From a virus: DNA of 28,181 nt. Below, one piece after another: positions 1 to 7,732 of the stretch. Under the pieces are notes generated by a model, which had not been told where the DNA came from, did no database searches, and saw only the letters and a program-made list of their open reading frames with translations. The number at the start of each line of letters is the position of its first letter. The first letter of the stretch is position 1. Both the position numbers and the translations under genes were made by a program. The stretch spans positions 1-28,181 of the IMG/VR virus record IMGVR_UViG_3300007609_000072, one strand, 5' to 3'.

Positions 1-490
1 AATCATATTTAAGAGTTAAAGAAATTTCAACTGCTTGCTCTTGACTCCAATCCATTTCATTAAAGTTAGCATCTCCAATAAAAGCCCCGACTAATTTCCA
101 ATATTCAATCTTTTCTCCGGTTGGAGATAAACTATAGAAATCAATATCTTTTTTATAATCTGTGGAATAACCGTTTCGACCAGTTAATGATTCATGATGT
201 AATCGAACCCACTGCATTACTGCTTCAGCTCCAGATGGCACAATTGGATCATATAGTGTAATATTAACATCTTGCCATCTTGTTTTTCCTTTTAATTTTC
301 GGTCAACGTTGATGTGGTCTGTTACAATTTCTCCATTTGTTAAACTAGGTCGTCCTGCTGCTTTAATTAAATATGACGGAATATCATTAATATACATAAT
401 AAACCGATTTTGATATTTTGGTTCCCATCGAAATGCATTTCCATATAAGTCAGTCTGGTCAATGCCTGGTAAAATTTGTTGTAAAGCCAT
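1..490 (-). CDS. 19: Tail tube protein, gp19-like (3' end cut by window edge)
   Basis: This gene would form the inner tube of the contractile tail, through which DNA passes. It reads from ATG at 490 to base 1 without a stop, giving 163 codons; T4 gp19 is 163 residues, so only a few residues are probably missing. It opens MALQQILPGIDQTDLYGNAF and includes RFIMYINDIPSYLIKAAGRP, LKGKTRWQDVNITLYDPIVP and, near the end, WSQEQAVEISLTLKYD. This is the usual tail-tube layout: an Ile/Pro-rich N-terminus, a WxDxxxxLYDP strand and a closing beta strand. It follows the sheath gene, as gp19 follows gp18 in T4, but a terminator and a promoter-like motif separate the two, so it may be expressed on its own at high level. 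There is no Shine-Dalgarno sequence; the start is preceded by A-rich sequence. Confidence 0.85.
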   Translation of the reverse strand, partial: MALQQILPGIDQTDLYGNAFRWEPKYQNRFIMYINDIPSYLIKAAGRPSLTNGEIVTDHINVDRKLKGKTRWQDVNITLYDPIVPSGAEAVMQWVRLHHESLTGRNGYSTDYKKDIDFYSLSPTGEKIEYWKLVGAFIGDANFNEMDWSQEQAVEISLTLKYD

Positions 491-508
491 ATTTATTTCT
501 TCTTTTTA

Positions 509-517
509 TATAAATAT
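509..517 (-). promoter_or_regulatory. Putative late promoter motif upstream of tail tube gene
   Basis: The sense strand reads ATATTTATA followed by TAAAAAG. The motif ends 18 nt before the gp19 start codon and lies just behind the terminator at 527-555. This terminator-motif-gene order recurs elsewhere in the window. Promoter function is inferred from repetition and position only. Confidence 0.55.
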
Positions 518-526
518 ACAGGACAG

Positions 527-555
527 AAAAAAAGGCAGAGCTGAAACCCTGCCTT
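527..555 (-). terminator. Intrinsic terminator after tail sheath gene
   Basis: The sense strand forms a 7-bp perfect stem, AAGGCAG (555-549) with CTGCCTT (538-532), around a 10-nt loop, followed by a run of seven T. It lies 18 bases past the sheath stop codon. Confidence 0.85.
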
Positions 556-572
556 GTTTATTTTTTTTATTA

Positions 573-3053
573 TTAATTTCCGGGGAAGCTCGCTCCTGTT
601 GGTTGAATGTTGAAGTCCAATATAATAAACTCAGCTGTTCTTGTAGGTTGTAAAAATATTTGTCCATATAAAATATTTTGATCTATTAAATCTGGAGTAT
701 TATTTTCTGCGTCCATTTTCACACGGAATGCGAATAAACCTTGTTCATTTTTAACTTGTTCTAAATATGGATTAACGATATTTAAAAATCTATTTCTAGT
801 CGCATCTGTATTTTGTTCGAATACTAAAAATTGAGTAGAAGAAGCGATAAACTTTTTAACTGCTATAAGCAATCGTCTAACATTGACACGGTCTAATGCA
901 CTAGGTCTTGCTTGTAATGTTTTTTGACCCCACACAGCAACGCCTAAATTAGGAAAGTTTGCTATCGGGTTAATACGTGCTTCATACAGCTCTCCTTTTT
1001 GAGATGGGTTCAAATTCCTATATGTTTGTTGAACCGACGTTAATCCGCCTCTATTCAAGCCTGCAGGGGCATACCATGGAGCTGCAGCCGAGTCATTAAA
1101 TGCAATTACACCAGGCATGACTACTGATGGTGGTACCCATGTCGGCCGGCCGTTTCTAGGATCTTGAATTTTAACCCATGGATAATATGATGCTGCGTAG
1201 CTAGAGTCAATATTATTTGCTTCTGATATTGCAGTTGATATATTATCTTCTAATGAAACTAAATCGAAAATATAAAATGTATCTTCTCGTTGTTCAGCCA
1301 ATTGGCGAGCTGCATTGCTTGTATTTACATGTAAATTATGTATGATACCGGGTGTCAACAACATATTTATATCATAGAAATCGGTATTACTAAGCAAATT
1401 AAATGCTTTTTTATATGATACGGTACCGGTTGATGATGGACCACTACAATCAAATCCAAAAGTATTGGTGCTCCTAATATTACCTCCACTAAATTTTGGT
1501 AAATTTGGACGAGCTCCATCAAATCCTCCTTGCATTGGCATTATAAAATTACGAGTGCTGTTTGCAACGGTACTAGTAAATGTTCCAGCTGTCAACGCAG
1601 CTTGTAATGATCCACTATATGGATTTGCGATATTCGGAAACCCAACATCACTGCTTTGTGATACATTGCCTAGATAGAAATCCGTATTATTTCCAACTGT
1701 CGATCCAGATGTTGGTATTGGTGCTAGATATGCTAAGTTTGGTGTATTTATAAAATTAAATCCATGAGTATTATTTGAATTAAATGATCCTCCTATAGTT
1801 TGCGATGTATTATATGTAACTGCTGATAAATTATCGCCAGCAGATGTGTTTGGTATCGGAGATAATAACGATCTAAACCCAAATGGTATCAACGTTTTAT
1901 CAATACTTTTATTTGTAACTGCAGATGTTACTTCTACTCGGATATATTTAGAATTATTTTCATAATCTCCATTGAGAAGAATATCACCCGATGTACTCAA
2001 TGTCAGAAAGCGATCGCCAATTACACGAGAAATATATCTAGGAGAGTCTGGATCTAAATTTACATTTTGAAATGTTTCAATAATTTCTGGATTATTGTCA
2101 GTGTCACTGCTATTATATACAGATTTATATTCTGGCGGTATATTGCTTGTATTAACACGTCTTACGTCTACTGTAAACGTCCCATATCCGTTTGGATCTG
2201 CTACTTCCGTTGCTAATTTTATATTACGTATTGCAATTTTAGTTTCATAATTAACAGATGTGCCTTGTGATAATGTATGAAATTTAAATAAATTAGCTAC
2301 ATTTGTTCCAATTTGTTGTGATGTTACCCAAGGCGTTGCTGCAGTCGAATAATCAGATAAAAAATCATATGATGTCAACACTTCAGCCGAAATTGTTACG
2401 TCTCCTAGGTTATTAAATAGTGAAATTGCATTTTCATTTTCATATTGTACATATACTGGATAATTATTCGATTTTGGTGTATTTCCGAAAATTTTACTTA
2501 AATATGTATTATCGCCAGATACAATTGATGCAGATATTGGTATATTAGTTGTTGGATATAAATCAAATGCCCCGGAAAACCCTGGTACGTCTGTGTTTAA
2601 ATTTTCAGTATATGACCCCGATAATGAGATAGCAAATGATCCAGATATGTCATCTGACAATGTAGATTCTGATAATAAATCAGCTGCATTGTTAACTGGT
2701 TGAGTAGGATGAAGTAAATGGGTTACGATTGTAGTTGACGCGGAGGTTGCTGTAATTGCAATTGCTCCATTTTCTAACTCGTATCCATCTTCATATAATA
2801 GTCGGGTTACGGTGATTGCAGGTGCTCCACCACGTAAATAATCTTGAACTACAAACGGAACATATGAATCATCTGTAAATGTTCCAAATGTTTGTTCGAA
2901 TTCAGAAAATGAAGAGATTGTAGTAGGCACTAAAGCTGGGCCTTTTTGTGTTGGCCCGACTATAGCAGCACCAATTTGTTGTATTGCTTGCGGTAAAAAT
3001 GACTGGTCTATTTCACGGGTATATACACCAGGCGTTATAATTCTTTCTGCCAT
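573..3053 (-). CDS. 18: Contractile tail sheath protein, gp18-like
   Basis: This is the sheath subunit that contracts around the tail tube. The protein has 826 residues. The N-terminus AERIITPGVYTREIDQS is the conserved sheath start (xxPGVYxxExD), followed by AAIVGPTQKGPALVPTTISS. The C-terminal approximately 150 residues contain GVAVWGQKTLQ, the DRVNVRRLLIAVKKFI helix, FEQNTDATRNRF and EFIILDFNIQPTG, all typical of the conserved sheath core (WGxRTL, NVRRLxxxIE). T4 gp18 is 659 residues, so this protein carries about 170 extra residues. The middle (about 80-580) is rich in Ser, Thr and Asn, looks beta-rich and is the variable surface part. A motif at 3094-3102 precedes the gene and a terminator follows it, so it appears to be its own transcription unit. 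Confidence 0.93.
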   Translation of the reverse strand: MAERIITPGVYTREIDQSFLPQAIQQIGAAIVGPTQKGPALVPTTISSFSEFEQTFGTFTDDSYVPFVVQDYLRGGAPAITVTRLLYEDGYELENGAIAITATSASTTIVTHLLHPTQPVNNAADLLSESTLSDDISGSFAISLSGSYTENLNTDVPGFSGAFDLYPTTNIPISASIVSGDNTYLSKIFGNTPKSNNYPVYVQYENENAISLFNNLGDVTISAEVLTSYDFLSDYSTAATPWVTSQQIGTNVANLFKFHTLSQGTSVNYETKIAIRNIKLATEVADPNGYGTFTVDVRRVNTSNIPPEYKSVYNSSDTDNNPEIIETFQNVNLDPDSPRYISRVIGDRFLTLSTSGDILLNGDYENNSKYIRVEVTSAVTNKSIDKTLIPFGFRSLLSPIPNTSAGDNLSAVTYNTSQTIGGSFNSNNTHGFNFINTPNLAYLAPIPTSGSTVGNNTDFYLGNVSQSSDVGFPNIANPYSGSLQAALTAGTFTSTVANSTRNFIMPMQGGFDGARPNLPKFSGGNIRSTNTFGFDCSGPSSTGTVSYKKAFNLLSNTDFYDINMLLTPGIIHNLHVNTSNAARQLAEQREDTFYIFDLVSLEDNISTAISEANNIDSSYAASYYPWVKIQDPRNGRPTWVPPSVVMPGVIAFNDSAAAPWYAPAGLNRGGLTSVQQTYRNLNPSQKGELYEARINPIANFPNLGVAVWGQKTLQARPSALDRVNVRRLLIAVKKFIASSTQFLVFEQNTDATRNRFLNIVNPYLEQVKNEQGLFAFRVKMDAENNTPDLIDQNILYGQIFLQPTRTAEFIILDFNIQPTGASFPGN

Positions 3054-3093
3054 TGATTTTATTTATTTTAAAGTTTAATGAATACTATATATA

Positions 3094-3102
3094 TATAAAT
3101 AT
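3094..3102 (-). promoter_or_regulatory. Putative late promoter motif upstream of sheath gene
   Basis: The sense strand reads ATATTTATA, then TATATATAG. It lies 40 nt before the sheath start codon and 6 nt past the stop of the small coiled-coil gene at 3109. Function is inferred from recurrence. Confidence 0.5.
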
Positions 3103-3108
3103 AGATTA

Positions 3109-3393
3109 TCAGTTACTGACAGTTTCCGCCGGATTAAACGTACCGTGTTCTATATTAATTTCACCATCGCCATATTTATCTTTTAATGTTTCAATTAATT
3201 TAGATTCTTTCTGCTGCAAAGTTTTAAATTTTTCTAAATATATTTCTTTTTCATTTGTTACGATATTCAATTGGTCTGATAATAGTGACTCTTCAATTGA
3301 AGAATTAGCAATTTTACTTGTAACATGTTGATACGATTCCTGAAGTGTCTTTAATTCTTCTAAATCTTGTTTGTCTAGTTTTCTAGTTGTCAT
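3109..3393 (-). CDS. Small coiled-coil protein of unknown function
   Basis: This 94-residue protein begins MTTRKLDKQDLEELKTLQES. An in-frame ATG further upstream (3435) would add a hydrophobic 14-residue stretch, but I prefer 3393 because the reading from there starts directly with the charged, helical sequence. The whole protein is predicted helical with heptad-like Leu/Ile spacing (ELKTLQESYQHV, SLLSDQLNIV, YLEKFKTLQQKESKLIETLK), ending in KYGDGEINIEHGTFNPAET. Small coiled-coil proteins of this type are common next to sheath genes in marine T4-like phages; an assembly or chaperone role is possible but not shown. A TATAAATA in sense orientation lies about 45 nt upstream. Confidence 0.75.
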   Translation of the reverse strand: MTTRKLDKQDLEELKTLQESYQHVTSKIANSSIEESLLSDQLNIVTNEKEIYLEKFKTLQQKESKLIETLKDKYGDGEINIEHGTFNPAETVSN

Positions 3394-3564
3394 ATTTTTT
3401 ATTATTAATATAATAATTCTACAACTAATAACCAAATTTATTTATACTTATTCTATATTGCAATTCGAACATCCGATTTTATGCTATCTATTTTTTGACG
3501 CATATTTAATCCTATTTTATATTTTTAAAAGAATTACATAAAAATATAAGAAACATTTATTACA
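3394..3564 (-). other. Intergenic stretch with possible 16-codon micro-ORF
   Basis: This AT-rich 171-base gap separates the accessory fibre genes from the small coiled-coil gene. It contains a possible micro-ORF at 3503-3453 (MRQKIDSIKSDVRIAI, TAG stop) preceded by AGGA with 6-nt spacing, and a TATAAATA on the sense strand at 3446-3439. There is no clear terminator hairpin. The micro-ORF may be chance or a gene remnant. Confidence 0.3.
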
Positions 3565-3906
3565 CTATCTTCTTCTACAAATCCCACCTAATGTCAAATC
3601 TCTGCCGTCCCATCTCCAATATTCTCTACCATCTGAATAAAAACCAACTGGTGCTATTCTATCACCGCAGGTTGTATATAATGTACCTCTCGACATAACA
3701 GTTTTTGTAGATTCATCTAAGTAATATGTTTTAGGTCTACCACCACACGCACTAGCTCCATCTCTCCCATAAGCTAAATTTATTTCTTTACAGGTTATCG
3801 AATTAGGCACATCTTTGCTGCCAACTTTAGCAATATTTGCTCTAGACGTATTTGCTAATTTAGAAATATTTTCCCATAAAACTCCACTTATCTTCGATAT
3901 ACTCAT
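3565..3906 (-). CDS. Small Cys-containing virion-associated protein, unknown function
   Basis: The protein has 113 residues. The N-terminal third (MSISKISGVLWENISKLANT, then RANIAKVGSKDVPN) repeats an xISK-type pattern that I associate with small structural proteins of marine phages. The C-terminal part has alternating aromatic and glycine residues (TYYLDES, GFYSDGREYWRWDGRD, LTLGGICRRR), which resembles a compact beta domain. Four cysteines (ITCKE, SACGG, TTCGD, GGICRRR) could form disulfides or bind metal. The gene follows the DUF7936-like gene by 6 nt, so it is probably co-transcribed with the fibre at 5563. Association with the tail fibre is inferred from position; a lectin-like or capping role is only a guess. 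Confidence 0.7.
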   Translation of the reverse strand: MSISKISGVLWENISKLANTSRANIAKVGSKDVPNSITCKEINLAYGRDGASACGGRPKTYYLDESTKTVMSRGTLYTTCGDRIAPVGFYSDGREYWRWDGRDLTLGGICRRR

Positions 3907-3912
3907 AATATA

Positions 3913-4242
3913 TTATTCATTAGATTTATCTTTTTTAGGTAATGGTAATTTAATATGAGTTGGGGTTTCTTTTAAAGATATGCAATTCTTGATTTCTTGT
4001 TGTAAAATTTCCATATCCATGGAAGATTCAAGCCAATTGGATACCACCTCTAAAGTTAAGTTTTCATAATCAACAAATTCTTCGGGATTTGGCTCACCAA
4101 CAGGTAAAGCCCCATATCTTTCACAAGAAACTCCATTTTCGTTAATTCCCATATACCTCCAATGTATTGTCTCTACAACATTGGTTAATTCGTCTTTTGA
4201 TACAACACAATCTAGTGCTGAAATCGTCCATTTATATTCCAT
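3913..4242 (-). CDS. DUF7936-like small protein, fibre-associated
   Basis: This 109-residue protein matches, from memory, a family common in marine T4-like phages and cyanophages next to tail-fibre genes. Seen in the sequence: YKWTISALDCVVSKDELTNV, the VETIHWRYMG motif, then YGALPVGEPNPEEFVDYENL, the helix SNWLESSMDMEILQQEIKNC, and a closing THIKLPLPKK. The pattern of a WxI-LDC start, a V-WRY strand, a P-x-EEF-YE-L segment, an amphipathic helix and a P-PLP end is the family signature as I recall it. Molecular function is unknown. It begins 10 nt after the fibre gene stop and has no Shine-Dalgarno sequence. Confidence 0.75.
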   Translation of the reverse strand: MEYKWTISALDCVVSKDELTNVVETIHWRYMGINENGVSCERYGALPVGEPNPEEFVDYENLTLEVVSNWLESSMDMEILQQEIKNCISLKETPTHIKLPLPKKDKSNE

Positions 4243-4252
4243 ATTTATTTTT

Positions 4253-5563
4253 TTATAATTCTATCCAAGTATTCTCAGGTTCGAATCTTACTACTGCAGT
4301 ATCTAATATTCCGTTTCCGCTTATGTTATGTCCTACAACTTTAACTACATTTCCTGATGAACTTGGCGCTGTTTCAGTTACAACCCCAGATGTTGTACTG
4401 GCGTAAATTGGTGCGCCTGCCTCAGCTCCAGATGTTAACTGTGCATGTTGAGCTGCATTTGTATTATAATTGATAATACCATCAATTAAAACATCTAAAG
4501 CATCATTTAAACTTGCAGAATTTAATGCAATACCTAAAAATCTATCCACTTCTCCGACAGAAGTCGCAGATGCTGTATACCACTTTCCATCAGTTTCTAA
4601 ATAAACTAAATGACTTGCTAAAATTCCGGGTTCGCCTGCAGTTTGATTCGATAATATATCACCACTCACATATAAATTAGTTGTTTCTTCAGAAAACTCA
4701 TCAGTATCAATTATCGATGATACGCCATCATGTAAATCATACCCAGTACCAACAATATTTTCATAATCACCAGCATGTAACTGTTTTTGTATTTCAACTC
4801 TTCCACCACCGCTAGATGTGATTTTAACCTGATTTTGAGCTCCAGCATCTAAAGTTATTTCATCGTTGTTTGAAAATCTAATAAAAGTATCTGTATCTTC
4901 TGAATGTATTATTTTATCAGTTATAGTAACATCACCATTAACATCTAATTTTGTAGCTGGATTTGAATTACCAATACCTACATCTCCATCGGGTTGTATT
5001 CTTACAACTTCTGTCGGGGTGGTATTGGAGGCCCAAAAGCTAAGTCCTATCACTGTATTGTTGCCACCGTTATATGGTCTGATTTCTGCATAACTAGAAT
5101 CAGACCCCGCATCTAATCGTATTCCATTTTCTCTAACGCTATTAACGGTAGATAAGTTTGGTGGAGCATTTTCAATTCTTAGAATACCCTCGTCAATATG
5201 GAGTTTATTTGTTGGAGAAGTTGTTCCTATACCAAAATCGCCATTAGCTAATAACCTCATGTTTCCTGCTGTTGAACCTCCTGCCCTAAAGCATAGATTA
5301 TCTCCAAAAGCTCCTATACCTACTTGGGAATCATCGGTTGTAGTGCTATCCATTAATGCTATCCCTCCGCCAGCTACTGTAGATTCAAATAATGATGGAC
5401 ATTGTTCTGAGTCAACAACATGGAGTTTGTGTGTTGGGGAAGTTGTTCCGATGCCTACGTTACCTGAGAATGTAGCTGATGAGCCTGTTAAGCTGGTGGT
5501 AACATTTAATGAGTTTAAAGTAGCATCACTTCCGGATACTATTAATTTTTTCCAATTGGGCAT
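4253..5563 (-). CDS. Tail fibre / appendage protein with GIGTTSPTHKLHV repeats
   Basis: This 436-residue protein starts MPNWKKLIVSGSDATLNSL, a tag shared with the protein at 6096-7283. It then carries phage-fibre repeats: GNVGIGTTSPTHKLHV, GDFGIGTTSPTNKLHI and GDVGIGNSNPATKLDVNGDV, each giving a beta turn followed by a strand. The C-terminal about 130 residues (LVYLETDGKWYTASAT, RFLGIAL, GAPIYASTTSGVVTE, VVKVVGHNI, ENTWIEL) look like a compact trimerising end domain found on marine phage fibres. No chaperone-of-endosialidase (S74) catalytic segment was seen. It is probably a host-recognition appendage; which virion site it binds cannot be told. A motif 67 nt upstream and a hairpin-containing leader precede it. 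Confidence 0.8.
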   Translation of the reverse strand: MPNWKKLIVSGSDATLNSLNVTTSLTGSSATFSGNVGIGTTSPTHKLHVVDSEQCPSLFESTVAGGGIALMDSTTTDDSQVGIGAFGDNLCFRAGGSTAGNMRLLANGDFGIGTTSPTNKLHIDEGILRIENAPPNLSTVNSVRENGIRLDAGSDSSYAEIRPYNGGNNTVIGLSFWASNTTPTEVVRIQPDGDVGIGNSNPATKLDVNGDVTITDKIIHSEDTDTFIRFSNNDEITLDAGAQNQVKITSSGGGRVEIQKQLHAGDYENIVGTGYDLHDGVSSIIDTDEFSEETTNLYVSGDILSNQTAGEPGILASHLVYLETDGKWYTASATSVGEVDRFLGIALNSASLNDALDVLIDGIINYNTNAAQHAQLTSGAEAGAPIYASTTSGVVTETAPSSSGNVVKVVGHNISGNGILDTAVVRFEPENTWIEL

Positions 5564-5630
5564 ATTTTTATATTATGGTTGGTTACAACAAATGTGTGTT
5601 GCCCACTTCCCTTTCGGGCCTATAATTTAT
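5564..5630 (-). promoter_or_regulatory. Structured 5' leader of fibre gene
   Basis: Between the promoter-like motif and the fibre start lies a leader of about 67 nt. The sense strand contains GGCCCGAAAGGG, a short stem CCC/GGG closed by a GAAA tetraloop, followed by AAGTGGGC, which could pair alternatively with GCCC. This is the most GC-rich intergenic patch in the window. No known riboswitch was recognised. Confidence 0.3.
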
Positions 5631-5639
5631 TATAAATAT
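5631..5639 (-). promoter_or_regulatory. Putative late promoter motif upstream of fibre gene
   Basis: The sense strand reads ATATTTATA, then ATAAATT. It directly precedes the stop codon end of the gene at 5641 and lies 67 nt before the fibre start at 5563. Confidence 0.5.
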
Positions 5640-5640
5640 G

Positions 5641-5865
5641 TTAAGATTTTGATTTAGTTGATCGTTCTATTTTTTTAATGCCAGATTGTTTTTTTGTTTC
5701 TTCTTGGCGAAGTTCATTTTGTATTTGAGATATTTTATTGTCTAACTTTATTTGTAAAGTAGCAATAAATTGGGCAGAAGACCCTTTTATGTCTATTACG
5801 TTTAATGATTGACGTAGAGCAGAGATTTCTTCTGCACTTAATTTCTCTAATTTATATGAATTCAT
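5641..5865 (-). CDS. Small coiled-coil protein, unknown function
   Basis: This 74-residue protein begins MNSYKLEKLSAEEISALRQS. The rest is helical: FIATLQIKLDNKISQIQNEL has heptad-like hydrophobic spacing, and the C-terminus is a Lys/Ser/Thr-rich tail (KKIERSTKSKS). It starts 6 nt after the stop of the 68-residue gene and probably forms one unit with it and the fibre at 6096-7283. Its place between two fibre genes suggests a fibre assembly or trimerisation factor, but nothing in the sequence proves that. Confidence 0.6.
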   Translation of the reverse strand: MNSYKLEKLSAEEISALRQSLNVIDIKGSSAQFIATLQIKLDNKISQIQNELRQEETKKQSGIKKIERSTKSKS

Positions 5866-5871
5866 AACTTG

Positions 5872-6078
5872 TTATTTAGTTTGATTTATATATTGTTGTT
5901 GTAGTTTTATAATTAAATTATATAAATTTTCTATGTCTTCTCCAAGAAAAGATGATCTTTTTATTAAAGAAAGTAAAACTTCTATCTCATGTGATGAAAG
6001 TTGTTCTGCGTCAGAAGCACGTTTTGGTGTATCTTGCTGTTTATTACCTACAATTAAATTTGCTATATTTAATCCCAT
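5872..6078 (-). CDS. Small helical protein, unknown function
   Basis: This 68-residue protein has an N-terminal hydrophobic patch (MGLNIANLIVG), a polar linker and then two helices (SSHEIEVLLSLIKRSSF and IENLYNLIIKLQQQYIN). It starts 17 nt after the fibre gene stop and precedes another small helical gene by 6 nt. It is probably co-transcribed with the fibre. No family was recognised. Confidence 0.6.
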   Translation of the reverse strand: MGLNIANLIVGNKQQDTPKRASDAEQLSSHEIEVLLSLIKRSSFLGEDIENLYNLIIKLQQQYINQTK

Positions 6079-6095
6079 AACTATGTTTTAATATT

Positions 6096-7283
6096 TTATG
6101 AATATATCCAAATACTTTGATCGGCTGCAGAAACATATATATTACCTACTGCTTCATACCTAGCAGCCGGGCCAGATGTATTAGGGTTAGCGCTAAGATC
6201 AGTTGTTACTGCTGCCATGAATGCATCTGGGTCTAGGTTAGATGTGTTTGCAGTGAATGCTGTTTCTACTCCCCATCTCTCTGATGAGTTGTCCCAGCCG
6301 AATACTTCACCTACATCTTGGGTAGCTTGTTGAACAACAAAACCACCATCTCCGGTTGTGTTTGAACCAGATGCAAATAATACAAATCGATCGGCTACTT
6401 CTAAATTAGTTGTGTTTTGGAATGAAGCTGTTCCTTGTACTGTTAAATTGTTTGATACGACTAAATCATTTGTTACCGTTAAATCGTTTCCTATTGTTAC
6501 GTCATTTGGTAATCCAATCGTGTATTCAGGAGCTCCACCTAATGCTTGAGCAGTTGCGCCTGTGATTTCAATTTCATTAGTTGTACCACCAATACTAATA
6601 ATTGTATCGCCCTCTACTGCAGTATTTGTTGTTGAACCATAATCGACTTCAATTGTCGGCTCAGACCCTTCTCCGGTATTCGATCCGATAGTTAGGCCTG
6701 TGCTTGTACCTAGGTTTGCTACATAATCACCAGTTGTATCAGTTCCCAATGCTACACTATCTTCTTGAATAGTTGCATTACCATTGACATCCACAACAAC
6801 ATCGCCGGATATTGTGCTTAATATTGACCCAGAAATTGCTGATGTTAGAGTGGTTGTGTTTACTGCTACATCGTTGGTGTTAACTGTAATATGTGTGCCT
6901 TCTCCTACAGTTACTGTTCTAGCGCCGTCTCCATTATACGGGAACGATGATTCTAAACCATTACCTATAGTTAAATTATCTAAGTTAGTTCCTAACGACT
7001 TCCCACTGATTGTTGACTTATCTAAAGATGTATTTGGTATTGCTGATAATCCGAAGGTTAAAGTGTCATTTAATGGGGTTGCAGTAATGGTTAGACCTTG
7101 TCCTGATCCGGATGCAAAATTTAGACTCCCGGTAGGTGAATCTGCTAGTAAATTAGTTCCATCGAATGATGCTGTTGAAAACCCATTTGGGATCGTTAGT
7201 GTCCCAGCTGTTATATATCCAGCGTCATTATTTAATTGTGATACATTGCTACCCGAGACAATGACCTTTTTCCAATCTGCCAT
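6096..7283 (-). CDS. Tail fibre / appendage protein sharing the WKKxIVSGS N-terminus
   Basis: This 395-residue protein starts MADWKKVIVSGSNVSQLNND, whose WKK(V/L)IVSGS tag is shared with the fibre at 4253-5563. The body is Gly/Thr/Asn-rich with short beta-strand repeats (NGLESSFPYNGDGARTVTVG, NDVTIGNDLTVTNDLVVSNN, LTVQGTASFQNTTNLEV). Near the C-terminus are VADRFVLFASGSNTTGDGG, VFGWDNSSERWGVE and the end QSIWIYS, a signature I associate with marine phage fibres. No enzymatic domain was seen. It is likely a trimeric appendage involved in host binding. It opens a transcription unit with a motif 18 nt upstream and two small helical genes following. Confidence 0.78.
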   Translation of the reverse strand: MADWKKVIVSGSNVSQLNNDAGYITAGTLTIPNGFSTASFDGTNLLADSPTGSLNFASGSGQGLTITATPLNDTLTFGLSAIPNTSLDKSTISGKSLGTNLDNLTIGNGLESSFPYNGDGARTVTVGEGTHITVNTNDVAVNTTTLTSAISGSILSTISGDVVVDVNGNATIQEDSVALGTDTTGDYVANLGTSTGLTIGSNTGEGSEPTIEVDYGSTTNTAVEGDTIISIGGTTNEIEITGATAQALGGAPEYTIGLPNDVTIGNDLTVTNDLVVSNNLTVQGTASFQNTTNLEVADRFVLFASGSNTTGDGGFVVQQATQDVGEVFGWDNSSERWGVETAFTANTSNLDPDAFMAAVTTDLSANPNTSGPAARYEAVGNIYVSAADQSIWIYS

Positions 7284-7301
7284 AATTGTTCTTTATTTTA
7301 T

Positions 7302-7310
7302 TATAAATAT
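7302..7310 (-). promoter_or_regulatory. Putative late promoter motif upstream of second fibre gene
   Basis: The sense strand reads ATATTTATA, then ATAAAATAAAG, ending 18 nt before the start codon at 7283. Confidence 0.55.
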
Positions 7311-7324
7311 ATATATGTTTTATT

Positions 7325-7732
7325 TTAATCACTTAATCCAACAAAAAATGATGATGAAGTAAAGTATATACCTCCATTAGGTGCAGGATCATATAATTTG
7401 TTGCTACTAGTAGCAACTGTTATAATTCCACTTTGACTAACAGTTAATATATTAGCCCCAGCAAAATTTTTAATTAAAAAAATATCCGATGCATCAGAAT
7501 GTATCGTTGTTGACCCCAATGAATTTATTTTAAATAATTCAATACTAGCACTCGATAATAAAAATGTATAATTTGGATCTTGTACACTAGCTGTTACTGA
7601 ATTAAAATTTATTTGCGGTGGTGAAGGTATATCTGTTAATTTACTTCCATCGCCAATAAATGATCCGGTAAATGATCCAGTAATTCCATACGAAGCAGTC
7701 GGTAATTGTTTTATATTAAAAATTCTACTCAT
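7325..7732 (-). CDS. Small fibre-like structural protein
   Basis: I place the start at 7732, giving 135 residues and a TAATG overlap with the stop of the gp15-like gene, which suits translational coupling; an ATG three codons earlier (7741) is possible. The protein begins MSRIFNIKQLPTASYGITGS, followed by SFTGSFIGDGSKLTDIPS. The GSFxGxGSxLTxIP pattern is widespread in marine phage fibre-like proteins. The rest is beta-rich with Ser/Thr (STTIHSDASDIFLIKN, ILTVSQSGIITVAT) and ends in FTSSSFFVGLSD. It is probably a minor tail or fibre component made together with the tail terminator. Confidence 0.65.
   Translation of the reverse strand: MSRIFNIKQLPTASYGITGSFTGSFIGDGSKLTDIPSPPQINFNSVTASVQDPNYTFLLSSASIELFKINSLGSTTIHSDASDIFLIKNFAGANILTVSQSGIITVATSSNKLYDPAPNGGIYFTSSSFFVGLSD

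Noticed and set aside
6784-7362. Plus-strand reading frame of 192 codons opposite a fibre gene
   Set aside because: Composition reflects the complementary strand of the Thr/Gly/Asn repeats; no domain was recognised and all other genes are on the minus strand.
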